Origin: Paracyclopina nana
Taxonomy: Eukaryota > Arthropoda > Copepoda > Cyclopoida > Cyclopettidae
NCBI GenBank assembly: GCA_019096065.1
Contig: JAGUCH010000002.1
Coordinates: 4,910,501-4,974,500 of the forward strand
Reading direction: 5' to 3'
DNA: 64,000 nt
Positions 45,684-54,541 of this stretch are shown here, one piece after another. Position numbers and translations under genes: made by a program. The notes under the pieces were generated by a model. The model ran no database searches, was not told the origin of the DNA, and saw nothing but the letters and a program-made list of their open reading frames with translations. Position 1 is the stretch's first letter, and each line of letters opens with the position of its first letter.

Positions 45684-46653
45684 TTATTTTTTCGAATGAA
45701 GTATTTGCAAAGCTTCAGTCAAATTCTTAATGGCCGTATCGATGTCGTCATAATCAAGGGCACTGGAAGCAAACTTGCACAACTTCTGGACCCGTAACGC
45801 GTCTCCTGGAGGAACAGCCTTAGATGAGGACGATGAAGGCTGAGGTGTTTGGGGTGTAACGGCGGGAGCAACTGCTGGAGCTATTTCATGCGGATTCTTT
45901 GGTGTCACGGGAAAAGTTGCCAAGGCTGCAGGAGGCGGCCTCTCAGGAGCTTGAGGCTGACTCCAACCTCCTGCTGCTCCTACTTGCTGCTCCTGAGCAT
46001 TTTCTTCTTCTTGGTCATCATCTTCGCCATTGTTGGCAGGGCCAGGGACTGGCTTTTCGCCATTTTTCAGGCAATTGTGAATGTACGCAGCTTTCCACTT
46101 AGAATACTTTCTCGCATGAGCGTTCTCGGGTGACAATTCACCAAACACTTTGAGAACATCAAAAAGGTTGCCAGCCGTGTAGAACGCCTTGACAACATTT
46201 TTTCCGAACCTTTCGGCACGATCTTCAGCATCAGCCCATTCAAATAATTTCATAGCATAGTTTTCTACATGAGCCGAAGCGACAATTTCGCTGGAGATGG
46301 CCTCATTCCCTGCAAGAACCTTTTAGCAGAATTCGTTAATTAAGGCGTTTTATAAATGTTGGGAAAATGAGCTCACCTTTTTTTCCTTCTCTAGCCAATC
46401 CATTAGAGGAATGAGAACAGCAGTGGCTTCTTTTGACTTTTTGTCTATGTTTAGGCCGGATTGAAGTGCTGCCAAGCGCGCCCAGTAGGTAATGACAGGA
46501 TCACTGAAAATTGCGCATGAATTTTTAGTTTCGATGCTAAAGTCTAGCTCATATCACTTCTTACCGAGTTTCATGTTCTGCAGCAGTTTTCAACAAATGC
46601 GCAATTGGCTTGAGATTAGCAGGCAGAGGAGGAATATTTAGAATTGAAGCCAT
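45684..46653 (-). CDS. VTA1: VTA1/LIP5, ESCRT VPS4 activator
   Basis: Exons 46653-46565, 46503-46377 and 46319-45684 give 283 residues (human about 307). The N-terminal tandem MIT region reads IPPLPANLKPIAHLLKTA...RDPVITYWARLAA, KLFEWADAEDRAERFGKNVVKAFYTAGNLFDV, FGELSPEN and WKAAYIHNCLKNGE, diagnostic of VTA1. A Pro/Gln/Ala-rich linker leads to the C-terminal VSL/beta region (KLCKFASSALDYDDIDTAIKNLTEAL) that binds VPS4. It promotes VPS4 oligomerisation and ESCRT-III disassembly at endosomes. The third exon could start at 46319 or after the nearby GTTCTTGCAG. An ATTAAA about 5 bp after the stop (minus) may be the poly(A) signal. Confidence 0.95.
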
Positions 46654-46988
46654 AGCAATTTCCCTTTGAATGACTCAGAATTTCTGATTTTTGCAGAGTG
46701 TCAAAGATTTGTTTATTTCAGTGTCATCACTTGCAAGTTTTGGAGTGAAGTGCTAGAACCATGAAAATTATTTGCGTAAATTACGCTTAAATTGATTTTT
46801 CAAATCCATACATTACCAAATAGCGTGAATATTCTAATATTTTAAACAAGTAATACACCCAAATATGACATAATCATTTCAAAATTAAATGATGGTACCT
46901 ATATTATACTTTCTAATTTCACTCAAAACAAACCTAGAAAAAAGTCAAAGATAAAATCGAGTGAGTCATTGAAGAGAGAAAAGCAAAG
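46654..46988. promoter_or_regulatory. Bidirectional promoter region, VTA1 / CHMP2A
   Basis: 335 bp separate two divergent ATGs of genes in the same ESCRT pathway. The space is AT-rich and leaves little room for two independent promoters, so a shared bidirectional promoter is likely. No TATA box was placed. Confidence 0.55.
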
Positions 46989-47786
46989 ATGGAGTGGCTA
47001 TTTGGCAGAAAAATGACTCCCGACGAAATGTTGCGGAAAAACCAAAGAGCTTTGACCAAAGCAATGAGAGAGTTGGATCGCGAGCGAGCGAAAATGGAGC
47101 AGCAAGAAAAAAAGATTATTGCTGACATCAAGAAAATGGCAAAACAGGGCCAAATGGATGCAGTGAAAATCATGGCCAAAGTAAGAGGCTAAGTTTATGT
47201 GTTTGCTTTTAAATCTGGGTATTCCAATGATTTGCTTTGCTTTAACAGGACTTGGTGAGGACCAGGCGTTACGTCAAAAAATTCATGCTAATGAGAGCGA
47301 ACATCCAGGCCGTCTCGCTGAAAATCCAGACACTCAAGTCACAGTCAGCTATGGCCCAGGCCATGAAGGGTGTGACTAAAGCCATGGGCAATATGAACAA
47401 GCAAATGAAGCTTCCTGAAATTCAGAAAATTATGATGGAGTTTGAAAAGCAGTCAGAAATTATGGACATGAAAGAAGAAATGATGGAGGACGCCATTGGT
47501 ATGAAGCTAGTTGTTTTTATCAGCGCCTTTATTTTCTATTATCGTGTTTCCAGATGATGTCATGGGAGACGAGGAAGATGAGGAGGAGTCGGATGCAATC
47601 GTTAATCAAGTCCTAGACGAACTAGGACTTCAGCTGAACGATAAATTGGGTGATGTCCCTGTAGCGAGTGGCTCGCTGGCAGTTGGCAATAAAACCAAGG
47701 CCAAAACAGCTCTTCCAGCCGGAGGGGCCACAGACGATGACGACGCAGACCTTCAAGCAAGATTAGACGACCTCAGAAGGGACTGA
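46989..47786 (+). CDS. CHMP2A: Charged multivesicular body protein 2A (ESCRT-III, Vps2)
   Basis: Exons 46989-47180, 47249-47498 and 47554-47786 give 224 residues (human 222). Starts MEWLFGRKMTPDEMLRKNQR as in CHMP2A. The basic helical core (RRYVKKFMLMRANIQAVSLKIQTLKSQ) and the MKLPEIQKIMMEFEKQ segment follow. The acidic regulatory tail ends in a MIM1 motif (LQARLDDLRRD) that binds VPS4 and VTA1 MIT domains. It polymerises on endosomal, plasma and nuclear membranes for scission. Its stop is 71 bp from the convergent GPCR stop, so the 3' UTRs probably overlap. Confidence 0.97.
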
Positions 47787-47857
47787 CTGCATTTGAAACT
47801 GTATTTTGGTAAAACTCTGCTACACTCTAAAATAATATCAACATAATATATGCGCGA

Positions 47858-49039
47858 TTAACAATGTTGTGCATTTGAGATCGTCGACATTGTTCCCCCA
47901 TTGGCGCGTGAAGTGCCTTCTCCTTCTCCAATCGAGCTCAAAGAAGAGCTGAACTCCCTGTTGGTCAGCTTCGAAAACAGGAACTTACACATGTCCAGAA
48001 AGGAGTTGCGAATCTCCTTATGCACGACACAATACATGTAAAAGTTGATTGAGTAGTTGATGCTCTCCAAGAAGTTGGTTATAATGAAAACGGGAACGCT
48101 TGATTCCATTATGGAGCTACCATGGGAATGCAACGCCGTGGCGTACCAAATAAATGCCACATTGGACGGCAAGGTAAAAATTACGAATGCGGCTGCTATA
48201 ACAACTAGCAAAAGGGCCAATTTCTGCTCGTTGATGCTCATTGAGTTGCTTGCGGACCAAAGCCGTCGCCTTCTCTGATGTACTGATTCTGAGTCTTTCA
48301 CCTTCTTTCTTCTCTCCCAAACGATTTTCAACTTTGTGACTAGGAGGCAATTCAAGGTGACGACAAGCACGATTGGCATGATTTTAGCGCATGCCAAGTA
48401 AATTATGTTGTAAATGACCATCAAGCTGCTTGGTCTAGCTGGCTTGTCGGCCTCAGGGGTGACTGTCACTCCATTTATTCCAATTGTTCCATTTTCTGTG
48501 CTGTTCCCTGAACCGTTCAAGTCTCCGACTAAGAAATACTGTGGTAGGTGCAGAATGAAGCAGAAAGCCAGAATGGCTAGCATTTCAATGCTCACATATA
48601 GATAATGAGGCTTGTTACTTTGCCTTCGCATTGTGCCAATTCGTTCCTCCACTATATTGGTGAGCATTCTGCACCTATCAATTGTCATGCAGATCACTAT
48701 AAAGTCTGAAGTTGCCTTCAATGCATTCCACGTTGGCATTTGAATTCGCTTGTAGCTCTGGTAGTATTCACTTGCAAACTTCTCCGATGATCCGAGGTAG
48801 CAAGCTTGTAAGTTGAATATAAGGTAGCCCAAATCAGAAAATGCCAGCCCACAAAAATAGGCATACATGCGCCCACTCATGCTTTTAGTTTGATCGTTCT
48901 TGCTGTGGGCAGTTGCGTAAAAGCGATACCAAATTGTTGAAAGGCACAGAATGTTGCCGATGATGCCAATTATGGAGATGATGGGATCGAGTATCACATA
49001 AATGACGAAACGGTAAGACGCGTGAGGATCTTCCCCCAT
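47858..49039 (-). CDS. Class A GPCR, peptide-receptor type
   Basis: Intronless frame, 393 residues from the first ATG (49039). TM1 IIGIIGNILCL with the conserved GN; TM2 AFSDLGYLIFNL; TM3 ends MTIDRCRML, a DRC variant of the DRY box; a glycosylated second extracellular loop (NGSGNSTENGT); TM6 VIAAAFVIFTLPSNVAF; TM7 FLESINYSINFYMYCVV followed by a helix-8-like HKEIRNSFLDMC. The layout and the NxxxNFxxY motif fit rhodopsin-class neuropeptide receptors related to the FMRFamide/myosuppressin-like group. The lack of introns, unlike the 1.3 kb GPCR, suggests a retroposed or intron-poor lineage. The ligand is unknown. Confidence 0.85.
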   Translation of the reverse strand: MGEDPHASYRFVIYVILDPIISIIGIIGNILCLSTIWYRFYATAHSKNDQTKSMSGRMYAYFCGLAFSDLGYLIFNLQACYLGSSEKFASEYYQSYKRIQMPTWNALKATSDFIVICMTIDRCRMLTNIVEERIGTMRRQSNKPHYLYVSIEMLAILAFCFILHLPQYFLVGDLNGSGNSTENGTIGINGVTVTPEADKPARPSSLMVIYNIIYLACAKIMPIVLVVTLNCLLVTKLKIVWERRKKVKDSESVHQRRRRLWSASNSMSINEQKLALLLVVIAAAFVIFTLPSNVAFIWYATALHSHGSSIMESSVPVFIITNFLESINYSINFYMYCVVHKEIRNSFLDMCKFLFSKLTNREFSSSLSSIGEGEGTSRANGGTMSTISNAQHC

Positions 49040-49498
49040 CGTGTCAAGAGTTAAAAGTGCACAAAGCGGAGATAAAAAAGTTCTTTTAAGATTAGCAGCA
49101 GAGCTTCTCACTTGCTGCTACTTACTGTTTTAATCATTGTCGGCAATAATCCGTAAGAAAGATAAGATAAAAAAGAAACATAAATACATTCATTCAATGC
49201 CGTTAGTTATGTTATACATATAGGTATATACTTATATGGCGTTGGCTGCGCGTATTTAGTTTAATAACATGGCATTCGGTAATCCCTTAGCGGAGATAAC
49301 GCTTATACCTTTACCAAGAATGGCCGAACGCAATAAATGATGACATTTCTGAGAAATCCTGTCGTAAAAACCCCAAAGAATAAAAATCCAGGAAATTTTC
49401 ACAATAAGTTTTTTCAAAAATATGTGCAAATTCCATTATCTTGAAAGAAGTTAAATCAAATCTTGTTTAGTGCATGAAATAACATCAAGCGAGAAACT
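49040..49498. other. Intergenic region
   Basis: 459 bp between the peptide GPCR start and the stop of the AChBP-like gene, both on the minus strand. It must hold the GPCR promoter. Nothing specific recognised. Confidence 0.4.
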
Positions 49499-50471
49499 TT
49501 AGATTTCAGCAGAAGCAGATGGGGACTTGGTCAATGCATCGCCAATGAACTTTTCGATTAATTGGAATTGGAAGTTAAGCTTCAAAGTTGGATATGACTC
49601 GTCTGGGCAACATTCGTATTCCTTCTCCTCTTTAACGTAGTTAGAGTCCATCATCTCAAGCTGTTGGATTTTACATCAATTAGCGATGCAGGTACACTTC
49701 TAGGAAATTACTTACTTGGTTGTTCAATAGCATGGATACATCAGGACAAGCTGATCCCATATCAGTGTAGGGCTCTATGTCAATGTTAGATTTGTCATAC
49801 GTCCAGCTGCCAAAAGTGAGTGAGCAGTTTTGTGTTCCCCATGGCCAATCCTCGTAATTGACATTGCAGTGGCTCTGAACGATTTAAATAGGATTAGTGC
49901 TTGAAAACTGGATTTTTTTAAAGTCTATTTTCCATTACCCTGTATGTCGTGGGCGGCACAAAAATAATTAACCCATCGGACATGACAATAACGTTGGTGT
50001 TTTTCTCCCAAGTCACATAGCTTGATTGCGGTGGGTCGACGGCGTTGTACAAAGCAATATCAGGAATCCAAACCTAAAAGACACATTTCTTCCCCATCAA
50101 AATCTTTGTTTCGTAAACTTACATGTTGGGCATTAATCCTGATCCTGTTTAGCCCACCGAATTTTTCTGCGTCCCAAGTCAATCTCGGATCGACCCAGCT
50201 CATCATCGTCCATCCATAGGTAGTAAGGACCTTGCAGGAAAATCATATTTTAGCGAATCTTCACGTAGATTGAAGTAACTACCTGTTTATGCGGGCAAAG
50301 TTTCATGTCATTGACATGGACGTTCACTTTAGCTTCTACTTGGCCATCAGGCTTGACATCCTTGTCATAGCCATCGAGGAGAGCACTCTTCAATGCTGAC
50401 AGTTGGCTGGTACCAACCGACCCATGGATAAGAGGAAGCACAAGTGCTATAGAGTAGAAAGATAGCTTCAT
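49499..50471 (-). CDS. Soluble acetylcholine-binding-protein-like Cys-loop ligand-binding protein
   Basis: Exons 50471-50283, 50230-50123, 50073-49939, 49874-49716 and 49660-49499 give 250 residues. Signal peptide MKLSFYSIALVLPLIHGSVG. Ligand-binding-domain hallmarks: WVDPRLTWDAEKFGG, IRINAQHVWIPDIALYN (loop A region), the Cys-loop C147-x13-C161 within CNVNYEDWPWGTQNC, WTYD (loop B-like), and a vicinal Cys pair (about 214-215, YECC) that marks nicotinic alpha-type binding sites. The protein stops about 35 residues after the Cys pair with no TM helix, so it is a secreted pentamer-type binding protein or a channel fragment. The complete exon set, stop codon and promoter argue against a pseudogene. 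Known AChBPs (molluscs and others) buffer acetylcholine; function here is inferred. Confidence 0.88.
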
Positions 50472-50497
50472 GGCGATTGGAGAAACTGAATACAAAA

Positions 50498-50537
50498 ACT
50501 GAAGTACTTGCTAGCTGTAAGTAACGAGCCTTTTATA
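50498..50537 (-). promoter_or_regulatory. TATA box plus TCAGT initiator of the AChBP-like gene
   Basis: The minus strand reads TATAAAAGG (TATAAAA at 50537-50531), followed about 34 bp later by TTCAGTTTT with the initiator A at 50500. The ATG is 29 nt downstream. The spacing is canonical, and TCAGT is the classical arthropod initiator. Confidence 0.65.
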
Positions 50538-51657
50538 GTGTTGTAGTCCTAATTCTAAATTGATGCTAGAGCTGAACAAAAAAGAAAAATCTTCTTGTTT
50601 AAAAGTAGAGCATACTCATTATCAAAAATATTTCCGCAAGCAAGTTATTAAAAGTGTTGTTGCTATATGAATTTGGCCATTAAAATTATTTTCGCTTGAG
50701 ACTGGCAAATGTTTGATATTTTGACACCTCTACGCTTCAGTACATTTACTCTGACCTCCAAAATTGCTTCGCTGTTGTCAGCGTTTACACTGCGTCAATT
50801 TAATTCGGGAAAACACTATAACTTATCTTCATATGCAGATGAAGCACATTTTGCATCGCCATAGATTTCTTTTTTTTTCGCGATTCTCGTTATTATGAAA
50901 TGTTGGCGGTAACAGCGGAGCAATGGCCATTTCAATTATTCGACGATTATAATACATCTGTTTTCCCGTTATGCAAGATTCTGGTGTTGGACAATTTCCA
51001 GATGGATTGTAGCATTCAGCGTTTCAAGGGATCATCCAAACTTTCAGTTTCACGCGTGTGGTCATCGAGGATTGACTGCTTTATTTTTTCTTGTCTCCGC
51101 CTTATACACGTATGCGGTGAGCATCCCATACAGACGCTGATTTCACTTCCAATGAGGTAATGGTATAGGACAAGAATGCCGTGAGCATCCAGCTCAAACC
51201 AGATTTTAATGAAAAACTTGAGCCTTTTTCAAAATACTGCATTATATAGCCTCACTATATACATTACAGAACCGCAGCGGTGTGTATTAAAATAGCGATG
51301 GCAAGACAACTTGAGTGCAAATGGTAGCTAATGACACTACCAAGTTTCACTCGGTCATTTGTGCACTAACTATGTTTGTCAAGATGATTTTCTTCGTTAG
51401 TAGGCTGCAAGGGCATTGACATGATGGTTTTTCCCCTTCCAACCTTCCACTACAGCAGTGCCAGGTTTTAACCTTCGGAAGCTAAAGTGATTCTGGTTCT
51501 GCCATTGCTAAAGGACCTCGATCGCTACTCTACCTGGAGCGCAAGAAAAGAGAAATTTGTGCCCGCATTTGGTGGCCCGAGGTGGTCAGCAGCTCTTTTA
51601 AGAACTTTTCGCAGTGTGACTGGACGTCTAGATACGCGTACTTTTTGTAAAGTGAAA
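50538..51657. other. Divergent intergenic region
   Basis: About 1.1 kb between divergent secreted-protein genes. No gene or RNA supported. The open frame running into 51658 from upstream has no ATG-led signal and is taken as 5' UTR. Confidence 0.45.
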
Positions 51658-52367
51658 ATGTCAACAGTTCAGGTCCATTCATTGCTCGTGACTTTGCTGT
51701 TGATCATCGCACAATCGTCGTCATCGGCACACGAAGCAGGGCAAGTTTAAGGATAGTTGCGAGATTGACCAGTGGGAATTATTTTGCTCTGAATTTTCAA
51801 GGTCCATCGAAGATTGCGCCGGGTTGACTATTTGCTCAAGTTTAACAAGTGCTTTGCTGGAAACCTACCTCGAACCAGAAGTCGCACCGGGCATTTCCAA
51901 GAAGCTGTGCGAGCAACATTTCACATGCAATGAAGAAGACCTCCTCAGTTTATCCTCGTTGGCGAGCAGAGCCTTAGCAGACAACGCAACCCTCAGTCGG
52001 CTACCAAGAAGTGCCGAGAGCATCACCAGCATAAGGCAAGAGCTCAAGAAAAACCGATTATTTGGCAAGTATCTGCGGAAGCCTCCCAATTCCGAGCTCA
52101 GACAGGAGTGCCGCAAATGTGAAGACAAGCGAAAATATTGCACTTGGGTAAGTACCATATCGCGTAAATGTTGCCATGCATGCTGATTTTCCTCTCTCTT
52201 TGCAGTACGGCATCGGTACCACTGTGATTTGCACTGCTGGCTGGTTAATCGGAGGCCAAGTGACGAGCATTGGGTGCAGCGTTGTCACCCTGCCCAGATC
52301 TATCGACTGCTACATGAACACTTTCTTCAACTGCTACAAGAAAGACTGCGGACTCATAGGCTTGTAG
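51658..52367 (+). CDS. Small secreted Cys-rich protein, unknown family
   Basis: Exons 51658-51740, 51802-52147 and 52206-52367 give 196 residues. The signal peptide (VHSLLVTLLLIIAQSSSSA) is followed by a Cys-containing helical region (IEDCAGLTICSSL, KKLCEQHFTC) and a Cys-rich C-terminus (RQECRKCEDKRKYC, ICTAGW, SIGCSV, DCYMNTFFNCYKKDCG), about a dozen Cys overall. The first intron fits only as a GC-AG intron (CAGG|GCAAGT...TTTTCAAG), which alone restores the frame to the downstream exon. Reading through the putative intron also yields a protein-like stretch but in a shifted frame. No family recognised; an extracellular defence or signalling role is only a guess. Confidence 0.7.
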
Positions 52368-52485
52368 TCACAATTGGTATATTGGAGAATATATTCATTT
52401 CAATCCACTAGCAGTATATGTATAGTTGATTCTTCTGGCAGCGCGCACTCAAAATTCGTTCATTCACCTATTGTTAAAAAAGATT

Positions 52486-53396
52486 TCATTTGTCCTCGTC
52501 GTCATCCTCGACGGTGCCCACCCAACCCATTTCCTCGAGGGAAGAGCCTTGTGCCTGCAGCTCTTTGGCGTGATATTGTACGTAGTGCTTCCACAGCTCG
52601 GCAATCACCAAGTGTTTCGGCTTCCTGCTCGAGTTGTGAACCTTGTGAGCCGCGGCCTCTGGCCTCAGCAACGACGTTCCAAAGGTGTGGAGCTCGTGCT
52701 CGGATTTGGCCAACACTCTGGAGGTGCAAACATTGCTGTTGCTCTTGGAATGAGTCTCGATCGCTGCTGTTGTACTTTTATGATGATGATGATGATGAGA
52801 GGCTGCCACTTCAGTCGTCGTCGTCTCGCCCATGCTGCCGCCGTTCATCATCTCCGAGAAGGGGGAGAGCTGAGCCAAGAGCAGGGGCTGAATTTGGTCG
52901 GGCTTGATGGTGAGCTGCAGGTGCGACAAGGGCATCTTCGGGAGCATCGACGCAGAACCACCAACCCCACTCGAGTCGGGCACCCGCGCTGGCCTCTTTT
53001 TGGCCACTTTGCCTCCACCGTGGTTCTGGCTGCTGCTCGCATGCTCGAGCGAGTCGTCGTTGATCATGCTGATCCCGTGGACCGCAGCGTAGTGATCGCG
53101 GAGCTTCACAAGGACCTCGGTCATGAGCTTCCTGGACGCGTTGGGGATCCCATGTTTGGAGGCTGCAAAATTGGTGGATAAGGCTGGGACTGCTTGGGCG
53201 CGACTAAAGCTGGCTTACCGTGACTTCGCACGTATGCTGATCCCCGCTGCCGCATATCTTTTATCGAGAGCGTGGCCACGGGAGCTGCGCACGGGTTGGC
53301 CCCGATGAAGGCCGCCGTCATGGGCATGTTGTTCACCTCCGTCTTGGACGAGACCTCCGATATCTGGATGGCAGCTCCGAAATCTCCAGACAACAT
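52486..53396 (-). CDS. Protein of unknown function with His-rich tract
   Basis: Two exons, 53396-53219 and 53162-52486, give 284 residues. The N-terminal part (GAAIQISEVSSKTEVNNMPM, SIKDMRQRGSAYVRSH) looks compact. The middle has KLMTEVLVKLRDHYAAVHG, an amphipathic helix. Then comes low-complexity sequence with His-His-His-His-His-His and SKSNSN, and a conserved-looking C-terminal helix (KHLVIAELWKHYVQYHAKEL) before an acidic end (VEDDDEDK). GC-rich codon use compared with flanks. No signal peptide or TM, so probably intracellular. No family recognised. Confidence 0.65.
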
Positions 53397-54541
53397 TTTG
53401 GCTGCTGGAATTCACATGAATTTGCTCAAGTATGGAAGCTATTCTTCGTTGTTGCTAAAGCTTTGGGACAAACGCGCGCAATACACGAGCGCACGACCGA
53501 GGTTAGTTTGCATTGTTGTCGGAGGGAAACGCCGGCACTTGTCTTAGTCACCGCTCCAGGGCAACGACTGCTGCCGAATCGAACGCTCAATTGAGATAAG
53601 AACCACCTAGAATATGACTCATTTCAAATGTTCAAAACTCAAAGATAACATAGATTAACTTATCTGCTTTGTTGTGATTGTAATGATTGGAAGTTGCCGT
53701 ATTACCCTTTCTGAGGCATTTGTCCATTTTGAAAACAACAATGCTGTGCTCAAAATATGCTGTTATTGATTTTTATTTTCATCTTTTGTTTAGCTCCGAA
53801 AAATGAATACTAATCATAAGAACGAGAATTATTGGAATGATTTGGATATGAAATTTGGCTTCGATCTTTTCCGGCAACAAGAGTAATTCATCCGACTCGC
53901 AAAGTTAACTCGGAACATTTCGCAACCACCATTTGGCAACTAATACGGAGAGCTGCAAATTTGTAATAATAAATTAAAAGCTCCGCTAAAGTCTAGCAAC
54001 AAATCGGCATTAGGCTTATTTTCAATGTTTCTAAACTCGAGACGTGTTGTAGCGAAACCAGAGTTAGATTTTTGAGGCGTTGGATTCGCACTTTTTCAGG
54101 GGCAAAATGCAAAAAGTGTCATCAACAGAGCAAAAAGAAAGCGAGTCATTGGTGAATGCTCCGTCATGTCGGTGGCAAGTCATTAGCAATCGCTGAGGAC
54201 GCGATATCTCACCTCCGAAGGTATTTGCTCACAGATTGACTCATTCACCGCAGTGGGGAGTTGGTCCAAATGGCAATAATTGGCCAAATAAATATAGTCT
54301 TTGGCGTTTTCGAAGTAGTGTTGACGGCTTTGACGTTTACATGCATGAGAGCTATGCCGAGGGCCTGTCTCGGCGCGCCCGAAAATCCTTGTCAATAGCA
54401 GAAGGAGGATCAGGTACTCATAAGTTCAGCTGGTGTCGTGTGAGTGTGTGTGACTTTTAAGGATCGAGCGTGGATGAGTCTCAAGACCTGTTTCAGTTGT
54501 TTAAAAACAGCCTCCGTCGTTGTCATTGCACAACACCAATC
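53397..54541. other. Divergent intergenic region
   Basis: 1.1 kb between the unknown-function gene and the fatty acid transporter. No gene supported; short frames here have no start context or domain. Promoters of both genes are presumed here. Confidence 0.45.

Noticed and set aside
51741-51801. Reading through the putative intron as coding (FKDSCEIDQWELFCSEFS)
   Set aside because: It looks plausible but requires a one-base frameshift relative to the signal peptide; the GC-AG intron explains the frame without assuming an error.
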